Below are positions 1 to 9,948 of a stretch of 64,000 nucleotides of DNA, in pieces. The stretch spans positions 62,001 to 126,000 of the forward strand of contig NZ_LGEC01000072.1 in assembly GCF_001279585.1 (NCBI RefSeq), in the 5' to 3' direction. The stretch's first letter is position 1, and each line of letters begins with the position of its first letter. The notes under the pieces are model-generated. The model worked only from the letters and a program-made list of their open reading frames with translations, had not been told where the DNA came from and searched no databases. Position numbers and translations under genes: made by a program. This stretch comes from Nocardiopsis sp. NRRL B-16309 (GTDB lineage Bacteria > Actinomycetota > Actinomycetes > Streptosporangiales > Streptosporangiaceae).

Positions 1-314
1 TCCTGCACCCCCCGACCGCGGGCGCGCTGGCCTGCGCGGCGGCGGCCGGTGTGCTGTCCTCGGCGGTGCCCTTCCTGGTCGACCTGCTGGCGCTGCGCCG
101 CGTCCCCGCGCGGTTCTTCGGGCTGTTCATGAGCGTGCACCCCGTCCTGGCCTCCCTGGTGGGACTGGTGGTCCTGGGCCAGGTGCTGACCCTGGTCGAG
201 TGGCTGGCGGTGGCGGCGATCGTGGGGGCCAACGCGGTGAGCGTGCTCTCCGCGGCGCCCCGCCGGCCCAGGGCCGCGGCGGGCCGGGACGCGCGCGCCC
301 GCGACGGGAGTTGA
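1..314 (+). CDS. EamA/RhaT-family exporter, C-terminal part (5' end outside window)
   Basis: The reading frame is open from the first full codon at position 3 to the TGA at 312-314, so the gene begins upstream of the window. The visible ~103 residues hold the last membrane segments of a ten-helix EamA (drug/metabolite exporter) protein. The segment RVPARFFGLFMSVHPVLASL followed by GLVVLGQ is typical of the second EamA repeat, in the RhtA-like threonine/homoserine exporter branch. The tail after the last helix is short and rich in Arg and Ala. Family placement is secure; the substrate cannot be told. Its stop codon overlaps the -35 region of the next gene's promoter. Confidence 0.8.
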   Translation, partial: LHPPTAGALACAAAAGVLSSAVPFLVDLLALRRVPARFFGLFMSVHPVLASLVGLVVLGQVLTLVEWLAVAAIVGANAVSVLSAAPRRPRAAAGRDARARDGS

Positions 315-340
315 CCTCAATAAATGTTGAGGTTCTAGGG
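310..340 (+). promoter_or_regulatory. SoxR/MerR-type operator overlapping a promoter
   Basis: A perfect dyad CCTCAA-N6-TTGAGG spans 314-331. It lies between a TTGACC -35 (310-315) and a weak TAGGGT -10 (335-340) with 19 bp between them, the long spacer that MerR-family activators such as SoxR correct by DNA distortion. The arms match the known SoxR core (CCTCAA...TTGAGG). No MerR gene lies in the window, so the regulator would act in trans. The downstream target is the ABC exporter at 378. Confidence 0.6.
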
Positions 341-377
341 TTCCGGTCAACAGCCCCAACCCGTCCGGTGGTCGAAC

Positions 378-2276
378 ATGAGCATGGAAATGGCCGCGTG
401 GAACTCCGTGTACCACGCGATGCACGCCCGGGAGGACCAGCGCCCCTTCTCCCTCCCCGTCCTTCGGCGCATCGCCGCCTTCGCCCGCCCCCACACACGC
501 CACCTGGCCTGGTTCCTGGCGCTGAGCGTGGCGAGCGACGTCCTGGCCGTGGCCTCCCCGCTCCTGGCCGGGCGGGTGGTCAACACCATCGTCGACGGCG
601 GCGCGCTACGCCCCGTCCTCCTCCTGGCCGGGCTCATCGCCGCCGTGGCCGTCGCTGAGGCCGGGCTGGGCCTGGTCGTCCGGTGGCTCTCGGCCCGCGT
701 CGGCGAGGGCCTCATCCTGGACCTGCGCACCACCGTCTACGACCACGTGCAACGCATGCCGGTCGCCTTCTTCACCCGCACCCGCACCGGCGCCCTGGTC
801 AGCCGCCTCAACAACGACGTCATCGGCGCCCAGCGCGCCTTCAGCGACGTGCTCTCCGGCGTGATCAGCAACCTGGTCACCCTCGTCCTGGCCCTGGCCG
901 TCATGATCGCCCTGTCCTGGCAGATCACCCTGCTCGCGCTCCTGCTGCTGCCCGCCTTCGTCCTGCCCGCCCGCCGCATGGGCGCCCGTCTGGCCCGGAT
1001 CGAACGCGAACGCACCATCCACAACGCCGCGATGGGCACACAGATGACCGAGCGCTTCTCCGCGCCCGGAGCCACCCTGGTCAAGCTCTTCGGCCGCCCC
1101 CGGGAGGAGTCCGCCGAGTTCGCCCGCCGCGCCGGCCGCGTCCGCGACATCGGCGTGCGCACCGCGATGGTCCAGGAGGTCTTCTTCACCGCCCTGACCC
1201 TGGTCTCCGCGCTCGCGCTGGCCCTGGTCTACGGACTGGGCGGCTTCTACGCCCTGCGCGGCCAGCTCGACGCGGGCACCGTGGTGTCCATGGGCATGCT
1301 CCTGACCCGCCTGTACGCACCCCTGACCGCCCTGGCCGGGGCCCGCGTCGAGGTGATGAGCGCCCTGGTCAGCTTCAGCCGGGTCTTCGAGGTCCTGGAC
1401 CTCACGCCGCTCGTGGACGAGAAGCCCCGGGCGCGCTCCGTGCCCGAGGGGCCCGCCGCCCTGGAGTTCGAGCACGTCGAGTTCTCCTACCCCACCGCCG
1501 ACAAGGTCTCCCTCGCCTCCCTGGAGGAGGTCGCCACCCTGGACACCGCCGACCACGGCCCCGTCCTGCGCGACGTGTCCTTCCGCATCGAACCCGGCCA
1601 GACCGTCGCGCTGGTCGGATCCTCCGGCGCGGGCAAGTCCACCATCGCCCAACTGGCCCCGCGCCTGTACGACACCGACGCCGGAACAGTCCGCCTGGGC
1701 GGCGTGGACGTGCGCGACCTGAGCTTCGACTCCATCCGCGCCACCCTGGGCATGGTCACCCAGGACGGCCACCTCTTCCACGAGAGCATCCGCGCCAACC
1801 TGAGCCTGGGCCGCCCCGAGGCCACCGACGCCGAGATCTGGGACGCCCTGCGCCGCGCCCGCCTGGACGACCTCGTCGCCGCCCTGCCCGACGGCCTGGA
1901 CACCGTCGTCGGCGAACGCGGCTACCGCTTCTCCGGCGGCGAGCGCCAGCGGCTGACCATCGCCCGCCTGCTCATCACCGGCCCCGAGGTGGTCATCCTC
2001 GACGAGGCGACCTCCGCCCTGGACTCCACCTCCGAGGCCGCCGTCCAGGCCGCCCTCACCGAGGCCCTGCGCGGGCGCACGGCACTGGTCATCGCCCACC
2101 GGCTCTCCACGGTCCGCGCCGCCGACGCCATCCTCGTGGTCGAGGCCGGACGGATCGTCGAGCGCGGCACGCACAGCGAACTGCTCGCCCGGAACGGCCG
2201 CTACGCGCAGCTGTACCGGACCCAGTTCGCCACCGGCGAGCCCGAGCCCGTCGCGAAACCGGTCACGGCGCACTGA
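378..2276 (+). CDS. ABC exporter, fused permease and ATPase
   Basis: A 632-residue half-transporter that should work as a homodimer in the inner membrane. Residues ~35-330 form the six-helix ABC_membrane domain, with an intracellular loop reading TRTGALVSRLNNDV. Residues ~355-615 form the nucleotide-binding domain with Walker A GSSGAGKST, Q-loop TQDGHLF, signature FSGGERQRL and Walker B VVILDEATSALD, followed by the H-loop IAHRL. About 15 residues (EEVATLDTADHG region) are inserted just before the Walker A strand. No convincing ribosome site precedes the first ATG; an alternative ATG lies two codons on. The SoxR-like box upstream suggests induction by redox-active compounds, so a role in exporting such compounds is an inference. 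The gene ends in a strong hairpin. Confidence 0.88.
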   Translation: MSMEMAAWNSVYHAMHAREDQRPFSLPVLRRIAAFARPHTRHLAWFLALSVASDVLAVASPLLAGRVVNTIVDGGALRPVLLLAGLIAAVAVAEAGLGLVVRWLSARVGEGLILDLRTTVYDHVQRMPVAFFTRTRTGALVSRLNNDVIGAQRAFSDVLSGVISNLVTLVLALAVMIALSWQITLLALLLLPAFVLPARRMGARLARIERERTIHNAAMGTQMTERFSAPGATLVKLFGRPREESAEFARRAGRVRDIGVRTAMVQEVFFTALTLVSALALALVYGLGGFYALRGQLDAGTVVSMGMLLTRLYAPLTALAGARVEVMSALVSFSRVFEVLDLTPLVDEKPRARSVPEGPAALEFEHVEFSYPTADKVSLASLEEVATLDTADHGPVLRDVSFRIEPGQTVALVGSSGAGKSTIAQLAPRLYDTDAGTVRLGGVDVRDLSFDSIRATLGMVTQDGHLFHESIRANLSLGRPEATDAEIWDALRRARLDDLVAALPDGLDTVVGERGYRFSGGERQRLTIARLLITGPEVVILDEATSALDSTSEAAVQAALTEALRGRTALVIAHRLSTVRAADAILVVEAGRIVERGTHSELLARNGRYAQLYRTQFATGEPEPVAKPVTAH

Positions 2277-2286
2277 TCCGGACCCC

Positions 2287-2316
2287 GTCTCCCCGGTGGC
2301 GCCACACCGGGGAGAC
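2287..2316 (+). terminator. Rho-independent-type hairpin after the ABC exporter
   Basis: Perfect 12-bp stem GTCTCCCCGGTG / CACCGGGGAGAC with a 6-nt loop, 10 bp after the exporter stop. It lacks a T-run, as is usual in very GC-rich actinobacteria. Confidence 0.7.
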
Positions 2317-2423
2317 GGCCGCACGCGGGGGGCCTGCGGCACGTCCGCGCCGGTCGGTGGCATGCTGGCGGTCGACCATGACCGTTCCCGGCGCCGTCCC
2401 GGGCGCCTGGGAGGGAGAGCGAC

Positions 2424-2876
2424 GTGACAAGTCGGCCGAGCCGGCGCGGTACCGGGCAGACCCTGCTGGCCGTGGCCGCGGGTGGAGCCCTGGGCGGCAG
2501 CGCCCGCTACGCCCTGCTGCTCCTGGCGCCCCACGACGGCGCCGGTTTCCCCTGGACCACCTTCGCCGAGAACGTCACCGGATCCTTCGCCATGGGCGCC
2601 CTGGTCGTCCTCGTCACCGAGGTCGCCCGGCCCCACCGGTTGCTGCGCCCCTTCCTCGGCGTGGGCCTGCTGGGCGGCTTCACCACCTTCTCCACCTACG
2701 CCGTGGACATCGTCGGCCTGGTCCGGGCCGGATCCCCCGGCACCGCCCTGGCCTACCTGCTCGCCACCGTGGTCGGCGCCCTGGCGGCCGCCTGGGCGGG
2801 TATGGCACTCACACGCGCCCTGGCCGCCTGGCGCCGGGCACGCTCCGCCGACCCGTCGAGGAAGGACACCCGATGA
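2424..2876 (+). CDS. crcB: CrcB/Fluc fluoride channel subunit, first copy
   Basis: A 150-residue, four-helix membrane protein of the CrcB/Fluc family, which exports fluoride. Seen are GGALGGSARY near the N-terminus, the pore segment ENVTGSFAMG, and the family hallmark GGFTTFSTYAVD. The GTG start follows GAGGGAGAG at a suitable distance. It is the first gene of a three-gene operon: its stop overlaps the DUF190 start, and a second crcB follows. Paired crcB genes usually encode a heterodimeric channel in Gram-positive bacteria. The C-terminal tail is basic and probably cytoplasmic. No clear fluoride riboswitch could be drawn in the leader. Confidence 0.92.
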   Translation: MTSRPSRRGTGQTLLAVAAGGALGGSARYALLLLAPHDGAGFPWTTFAENVTGSFAMGALVVLVTEVARPHRLLRPFLGVGLLGGFTTFSTYAVDIVGLVRAGSPGTALAYLLATVVGALAAAWAGMALTRALAAWRRARSADPSRKDTR

Positions 2877-3217
2877 CCGGCACGGCCCTGCGGCTGACCG
2901 TCTACGTCAGCGACAGCGACAGCGACACCTGGCACGGCAAACCCCTGTCCACCGAGATCGTGCACCGCGCGCACGCGGCCGGACTGGCCGGGGCCAGCGT
3001 CTTCCACGGCATCGAGGGCTACGGCGCCTCCCACCGCGTCCACACCACCAGGGTCCTGGCGCTGTCGGAGGACCTGCCCGTGGCGGTGGTCGTCATCGAC
3101 GCACCCGAACGCGTCCGCGCCTTCCTGCCCCGGCTGGAGGAACTCGGCACCGAGGGCCTGATCACGCTGGACGAGGTGGAGATCGTCTCCGGCCCGGAGC
3201 GGGGCACCGGCCAGTGA
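2873..3217 (+). CDS. DUF190 (PII-like) protein
   Basis: A 114-residue soluble protein of the DUF190 family, which has a ferredoxin-like fold related to PII signalling proteins. Seen are LRLTVYVSDSD at the start, an IVHRAHAAGLAGASVFHG helix, the GYGAS loop, and the closing LITLDEVEIV strand. The ATG overlaps the upstream crcB stop (ATGA), and its own stop overlaps the next GTG, so all three proteins are probably translationally coupled. DUF190 genes recur beside crcB, which suggests a regulatory or assembly partner of the channel; the exact role is unknown. Confidence 0.88.
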   Translation: MTGTALRLTVYVSDSDSDTWHGKPLSTEIVHRAHAAGLAGASVFHGIEGYGASHRVHTTRVLALSEDLPVAVVVIDAPERVRAFLPRLEELGTEGLITLDEVEIVSGPERGTGQ

Positions 3218-3597
3218 GCGCGGCGATCGCGGCCGCCGTCGCGGCGGGCTCGGCGCTGGGCGCCGTCGGCCGCTACCTCATCGACCGGTTCGTCCAGTCC
3301 CTGGGCCCCACGGTCCTGCCCTGGGGCACCTTCACCGTCAACACCGGCGGATCGCTGGTGCTCGGCCTGGTCGTGGCCGCCGCGGCCTCGGGCGCCCTGC
3401 CCGGCGCGGCGACCGCCGCCCTGGGCACCGGCTTCTGCGGCGCGCTGACCACCTTCAGCACGCTCAGCTACGAGACCCTGCGCCTGGCCGAGTCCGGGGC
3501 CCGCGGCTACGCCGCCCTCAACGTCGTGCTGACCGTCATGGCGGGGCTGGCCGCCGCCTCCCTGGGCTGGTGGGCGGGGTTCGCCCTGCTGGGGTGA
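3214..3597 (+). CDS. crcB: CrcB/Fluc fluoride channel subunit, second copy
   Basis: A 127-residue second Fluc subunit starting at a GTG that overlaps the DUF190 stop (GTGA). It keeps GSALGAVGRYLID, the canonical pore Asn in TVNTGGSLVLG and the GALTTFSTLSYE hallmark. The first copy has a much longer N-terminus and a basic tail, while this one is compact. The two sequences differ enough to suggest an obligate heterodimer rather than a recent duplication. The last helix ends in GWWAGFALLG directly before the stop. Confidence 0.92.
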   Translation: MSAAIAAAVAAGSALGAVGRYLIDRFVQSLGPTVLPWGTFTVNTGGSLVLGLVVAAAASGALPGAATAALGTGFCGALTTFSTLSYETLRLAESGARGYAALNVVLTVMAGLAAASLGWWAGFALLG

Positions 3598-3804
3598 ACC
3601 GGAACCGGGGGCTGGAGCCCGAAGGGGCCGACGAGGTAGGCTGGTCACCGGCGCGGTCCCGCGCCCAACCCCCGGCTTCGACGCCCACGCCGTCGGCCCT
3701 GACGGGGGCAAAGGGGACTGTGAGTCCTCGGGACGCCGGCATGAGGTGCCCCACCGGCGGGCGGGGAAGGCGTGGGCTTTCGCCGCTGTCGCCGAGGAGC
3801 CGCC

Positions 3805-4536
3805 ATGACCAGGCAGAAGTCCTTCAAACAGCGCGTGCGCACCCGGATGGACAAGACCGGGGAGAGCTACACCGCCGCGCGCGCCCACCTCGTCGGCCGG
3901 GGCGGGGAGCCCACCGCCCCGGAGCCCGCGACCACGACCGCCGGGCCCGCTTCCGAGCGCCCGGCCGCGACGCCCCCGACGACCGCGGCGATCAGCAGCC
4001 GCGTCTCCGACGAGGCCCTGCGCCGCGGCACCGGGCGCGGCTACGACGCGTGGTTCGCCCTGCTCGACGCCTGGAAGGCCACCGAGCGCACCCACACCGA
4101 GATGGCCGCGTGGCTGGTCGGTGAGCACGGGGTCGGCGGCTGGTGGGCCCAGACCGTCACCGTCGCCTACGAGCAGGCGCGCGGACTGCGCGTCCCCGGC
4201 CAGAAGAAGGACGGGTTCTCCTGCACCGTGAGCCGGACCATCGACGTCCCCGCCGAGCGGGCCTTCGCCGCCGTGGCCGAGGAGGCCGGGCGCGAGCGCT
4301 GGCTGCGGGGCCACGCATTGTCGGTGCGCACGGCCAACGCCCCCAAGCGGCTGCGCGCGGACTTCGACGCCGGCACCCGGCTGGCCTTCGAGTTCACCGC
4401 CAAGGGCCCCGCCAAGACGGTGGTCGCCCTGGAGCACTCCAAGCTCGCCGACGCCGAGGAGACCGCCCGCTCCAAGGCGCTGTGGAGGGAGCGGCTGGGC
4501 CGGCTCAAGGCCCTGCTGGAGCAGGACCCGAGCTGA
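3805..4536 (+). CDS. DUF4287-type / SRPBCC-fold protein
   Basis: The chosen ATG follows GAGGAGCC and gives 243 residues. The N-terminus reads KSFKQRVRTRMDKTGESYTA, a motif widespread in actinobacterial DUF4287-type proteins. A Pro/Thr/Ala-rich linker (residues ~30-65) separates it from a helical segment (GRGYDAWFALLDAWKATERT) and a C-terminal SRPBCC/AHSA1-like domain starting at SRTIDVPAERAFAAVAEE. The biochemical role is unknown. It is a single gene between the fluoride operon and a convergent UvrA-like gene. A start 33 bp upstream is possible but has no ribosome site. Confidence 0.75.
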   Translation: MTRQKSFKQRVRTRMDKTGESYTAARAHLVGRGGEPTAPEPATTTAGPASERPAATPPTTAAISSRVSDEALRRGTGRGYDAWFALLDAWKATERTHTEMAAWLVGEHGVGGWWAQTVTVAYEQARGLRVPGQKKDGFSCTVSRTIDVPAERAFAAVAEEAGRERWLRGHALSVRTANAPKRLRADFDAGTRLAFEFTAKGPAKTVVALEHSKLADAEETARSKALWRERLGRLKALLEQDPS

Positions 4537-4549
4537 CCCGCCGCCGCTC

Positions 4550-6823
<2,274 letters not shown>

Positions 6824-6847
6824 ACTGCTCCTCGGAAATCCTTATGC

Positions 6848-6886
6848 GGTAAACTGACGGCCTGCGAACATTAGTTTATCCACTAA
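6848..6886. promoter_or_regulatory. TetR-type operator between the UvrA-like and tetR genes
   Basis: The 70-bp divergent intergenic region is conspicuously AT-rich. It holds TTAGT-N6-ACTAA (6871-6886) and a longer imperfect dyad pairing GGTAAACT (6849-6856) with AGTTTATCC (6873-6881). These are good candidates for the divergent TetR protein's binding site. The AAGGAG ribosome site (6885-6890) touches the operator. Confidence 0.5.
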
Positions 6887-6896
6887 GGAGATGCAA

Positions 6897-7709
6897 GTGG
6901 TCATCTACGCCGGACAGAGTGACGTCCGCCGCTCCATGGCCCTGCTGTGGCGCGCGTCCCAGGCCCCGGACGAGCGGACCGCCCCGGGGCCCAAACCCGA
7001 ACTGAGCGTCGACCTGGTCGTGGACACGGCGATCGCGGTCGCCGACGAGCAGGGCATGGGCGCACTGTCCATGAAGGCCGTCGGCGCACGCCTGGGCCGC
7101 ACAGCGATGTCGCTGTACACCTACGTGGCCAGCAAGAACGAACTCGTCGAGCTGATGTACGACCAGGCCTTCGGTGAGCTGGCCGAGGCGGCCGAGCAGG
7201 CGCGGGCGCGGCCCTGGCGCGAGGCCGTCACGGACTGGGCCCAGCGCCTGTGGGACTTCTACCTGCGCCACCCCTGGACGCTGGAGGTCTCCCAGGCCCG
7301 TCCGGTCCTGGGGCCCAACGAGTACCGGGTCTTCGAGTCGGTGGCCGCCGTCCTGGAGGAGGCGGGCCTGGCCCCCGACCAGATCCGCAGCACCTTCGGC
7401 AGCCTGTTCACCATGGTCCGCGGCTTCGTGCAGACGGCCGCGGAGTCCCGCCAGGCCGCGGTCGTCACGGGCCAGCCGGAGGACGAGTGGTGGTACGGGC
7501 GCTCCGGACAACTGGAGGAGGTCGCGCCCGACTTCGCCGCGCGGTTCCCCGTGCTGTCCCGAATGGCCGAGAGCGGAGCGTTCAGCAACGAGGACCCGAA
7601 CGAGCCCTACCTCGAACAGGAGGCGTGGGAGACCTTCCGGTTCGGGCTGGAGGCCCTGCTCGACGGCGTGGCCGCCCGGATCGGCCCGGCCACGCCCCAG
7701 GTGTATTGA
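6897..7709 (+). CDS. TetR/AcrR-family repressor
   Basis: A ~270-residue regulator. The N-terminal helix-turn-helix reads VVDTAIAVADEQGMGALSMK then AVGARLGRTAMSLYTYVASK, and residues ~100-260 form a TetR_C-type ligand domain with several Trp and Tyr residues (EWWYGRSGQ). The GTG at 6897 was chosen over the ATG at 6891 because AAGGAG ends at 6890, giving 6 bp of spacing to the GTG and none to the ATG. Divergence from the UvrA-like gene and the shared dyad suggest that it represses that gene and itself, released by a drug-like ligand (inference). Confidence 0.85.
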   Translation: MVIYAGQSDVRRSMALLWRASQAPDERTAPGPKPELSVDLVVDTAIAVADEQGMGALSMKAVGARLGRTAMSLYTYVASKNELVELMYDQAFGELAEAAEQARARPWREAVTDWAQRLWDFYLRHPWTLEVSQARPVLGPNEYRVFESVAAVLEEAGLAPDQIRSTFGSLFTMVRGFVQTAAESRQAAVVTGQPEDEWWYGRSGQLEEVAPDFAARFPVLSRMAESGAFSNEDPNEPYLEQEAWETFRFGLEALLDGVAARIGPATPQVY

Positions 7710-7903
7710 CCACGGAGCGCCCGGGCGGGATGCGGTCGGCGCCCGGCGCGCTGTGCGCCGCCGAGCGTCGACCGGGTGGAGCGCATCGGTTCAGCACCGG
7801 CTACAGGCCGGCCGTGACCCGGATGTCGCGCGGGATTCGGGCTACGCCCAGGCGCAGGTCCGGTGTCGGTGGAGCGCTCCCAGCAGGCGTAGGATCATCG
7901 GTC

Positions 7904-8881
7904 ATGGAGACACGCGAACTCGGCCGTACACGCACGCCCGTCGGGGCCGTCGGCTTCGGCGCCTGGCAGATCGGATCAGCCTGGGGCGAGGTCAGCGAGA
8001 GCGACGCCATGGCCGCCCTGCACGCCGCGGTGGAGGACGGCGTCACCTTCGTCGACACCGCCGACGTCTACGGCGACGGGCGCAGCGAGCAGCTCGTGGG
8101 CCGGCTCCTCAAGGAGTACCCGCACCTGACCGTGGCGACCAAGATGGGCCGGCGCCTGCCCCAGGAGACCGGGAACTACAACCCCGGCAACCTCCGCGTC
8201 TGGAACGACGACTCCCGCCGCAACCTCGGCGTGGACACCCTCGACCTCGTCCAGCTGCACTGCCCGCCCCCGGCCGTCATCGCCACCGACGCCGTCTTCG
8301 ACGACCTGGACGGCATGGTCGAGGAGGGCCGGATGAAGGCCTACGGCGTGTCGGTGGAGACCTGCGACGAAGCGCTCGCCGCCATCGCCCGCCCGAACGT
8401 GGCCACCGTCCAGATCATCCTCAACGCCTTCCGCCACAAGCCGCTGGAGCGGGTCCTGCCCGCAGCGCGCGAGGCCGGAGTCGGCATCATCGCGCGCGTG
8501 CCCCTGGCCAGCGGACTGCTCAGCGGCCGCTACACCCGGGACACCACCTTCGGCGACGACGACCACCGCACCTTCAACCGCCAGGGCGAGGCCTTCGACA
8601 AGGGCGAGACCTTCTCCGGCGTCGACTTCGCCACCGGGCTGGAAGCCGTCGAGCGGCTGCGGCCCCTGGTGCCCGAGGGCGCCACCATGGCCCAGTTCGC
8701 GCTGCGCTGGATCCTGGACCAGGAGGGGGTGAGCGTGGTCATCCCCGGTGCCCGCAACGCCGCCCAGGCCCATGCCAACGCGGCCGCGGAGCAGCTGCCG
8801 CCGCTGGACGAGACCGCCCTCGCGCGCGTACGCGAGGTCTACGACGAGCTCATCCGGCCCCAGGTCCACCACCTGTGGTGA
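7904..8881 (+). CDS. Aldo/keto reductase
   Basis: A 325-residue (alpha/beta)8 NADPH-dependent oxidoreductase. It has GFGAWQIG, the catalytic Asp-Tyr pair in FVDTADVYGDGRSEQLVG, the Lys in VATKMG and a C-terminal cofactor loop VVIPGARNAAQA. The usual catalytic His strand is represented by LVQLHCPP. It resembles the YghZ/Gcy-like branch of uncertain substrate. The 194-bp gap upstream shows no clear operator, and a strong hairpin follows the stop. The ATG has no strong ribosome site. Confidence 0.87.
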   Translation: METRELGRTRTPVGAVGFGAWQIGSAWGEVSESDAMAALHAAVEDGVTFVDTADVYGDGRSEQLVGRLLKEYPHLTVATKMGRRLPQETGNYNPGNLRVWNDDSRRNLGVDTLDLVQLHCPPPAVIATDAVFDDLDGMVEEGRMKAYGVSVETCDEALAAIARPNVATVQIILNAFRHKPLERVLPAAREAGVGIIARVPLASGLLSGRYTRDTTFGDDDHRTFNRQGEAFDKGETFSGVDFATGLEAVERLRPLVPEGATMAQFALRWILDQEGVSVVIPGARNAAQAHANAAAEQLPPLDETALARVREVYDELIRPQVHHLW

Positions 8882-8932
8882 GCACCGCTCCCGCGGCGCG
8901 CCGCGCCGGATCGCGCACCGCCTGACCGCTCG

Positions 8933-8957
8933 GGCCCGGGACCGGGGGTCCCGGGCC
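8933..8957. terminator. Bidirectional hairpin between convergent genes
   Basis: Perfect 10-bp stem GGCCCGGGAC / GTCCCGGGCC with a 5-nt loop, between the convergent aldo/keto reductase and hydrolase genes. Confidence 0.7.
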
Positions 8958-8969
8958 GCGTGCGCGGGC

Positions 8970-9842
8970 TCAGCGGGCCAGCAGCTCCCGCAGGGCCTTG
9001 ACCACCCCGGCCGGGTCCTCCTCGGCCATGAAGTGACCGCTGGTCACGGTCGAGTGGCGCAGGTCCGCCGCCCACCGCGACCACACCGCCGCCGCGTCGT
9101 AGCCCAGCGCGGCGCCCCAGTCCTGCTGGAGCACGCTCACCGGCATCTCCAGGCGGCGACCGGCGTCCCGGTCGGACCGGTCGTGGTCGACGTCCACACC
9201 GGCCGAGGCCCGGTAGTCGGCCACGATCGAGGGCACCGCGCCGCGGCAGGCGTCCAGGTAGGCGGTACGCACGTCGTCGGGGATCGCGCCCGCGTCACCC
9301 GCCCACAGGTCGAGGAAGTGTCCGAAGAACGCGTCGGCGTCGGCGGCGATCATCCGTTCGGGCAGCCCCGGCGGCTGGGCCATCAGGTACAGGTGGAAGG
9401 CCACCGCGGCGTCGGCGCCGTGCAGCACCTCCCACATGTCCAGGGTCGGCAGGACGTCGAGGCAGGCCAGGTGACTGACGGTCCCGGGGTGGTCGAGCCC
9501 GGCGCGCAGGGCCACCAGGGCCCCGCGGTCGTGTCCGGCCAGGGCGAAGCGCTCATGGCCCAGTGCGCGGGCCAGGGCGACGACGTCGGCGGCCATGGTC
9601 CGCTTGGAATAGGTGTCGGCGCCGTCCTCTTCGGGCTTGTCGCTGGCACCGTATCCGCGCAGGTCGGGGCAGATCACGGTGTGGTCGGCGGCCAGGTCGG
9701 CGGCGACGTGGCGCCACATCAGGTGGGTCTGGGGGAAGCCGTGCAGGAGCACGACGGGGCGGCCCGCCCCGCCCACGGCCGCGTGCAGCGACACCCCGTC
9801 GGCGACACGGACGCTCTGGTACTCGAATCCGGCAGGCATCAT
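8970..9842 (-). CDS. Alpha/beta hydrolase, haloacetate dehalogenase / epoxide hydrolase type
   Basis: A 290-residue alpha/beta-hydrolase. Seen are the oxyanion motif LLHGFPQTHLMWR, PDLRGYGASDKP, the nucleophile elbow GHDRGA with Asp as nucleophile, and a late catalytic His in TSGHFMAEEDP. This Asp-nucleophile pattern fits fluoroacetate/haloacetate dehalogenases and soluble epoxide hydrolases rather than Ser esterases. Two consecutive ATG codons occur at the start, preceded by AAGGAGAAG. It diverges from the SARP regulator at 9949, but a functional link is not shown. Confidence 0.85.
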   Translation of the reverse strand: MMPAGFEYQSVRVADGVSLHAAVGGAGRPVVLLHGFPQTHLMWRHVAADLAADHTVICPDLRGYGASDKPEEDGADTYSKRTMAADVVALARALGHERFALAGHDRGALVALRAGLDHPGTVSHLACLDVLPTLDMWEVLHGADAAVAFHLYLMAQPPGLPERMIAADADAFFGHFLDLWAGDAGAIPDDVRTAYLDACRGAVPSIVADYRASAGVDVDHDRSDRDAGRRLEMPVSVLQQDWGAALGYDAAAVWSRWAADLRHSTVTSGHFMAEEDPAGVVKALRELLAR

Positions 9843-9948
9843 GGTTCTTCTTCTCCTTCGTCGACGAACCGGTACGTGCAGCGTGCCCGTCGCGAATGAG
9901 CAACCGATGAGCGCGCGCCCCGCCAGGGGCCGAGGCGGAAGGTGACCG

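Noticed and set aside
2317..2423. Possible fluoride riboswitch before crcB
   Set aside because: The leader has short matches to pieces of the crcB RNA, but I could not draw the two helices and pseudoknot in the right order.
606..2636. 676-codon open frame antisense to the ABC exporter
   Set aside because: It is a GC-rich shadow with Gly/Gln/Asp-dominated composition and mirrors a clearly conserved gene; several equally long shadows occur elsewhere.
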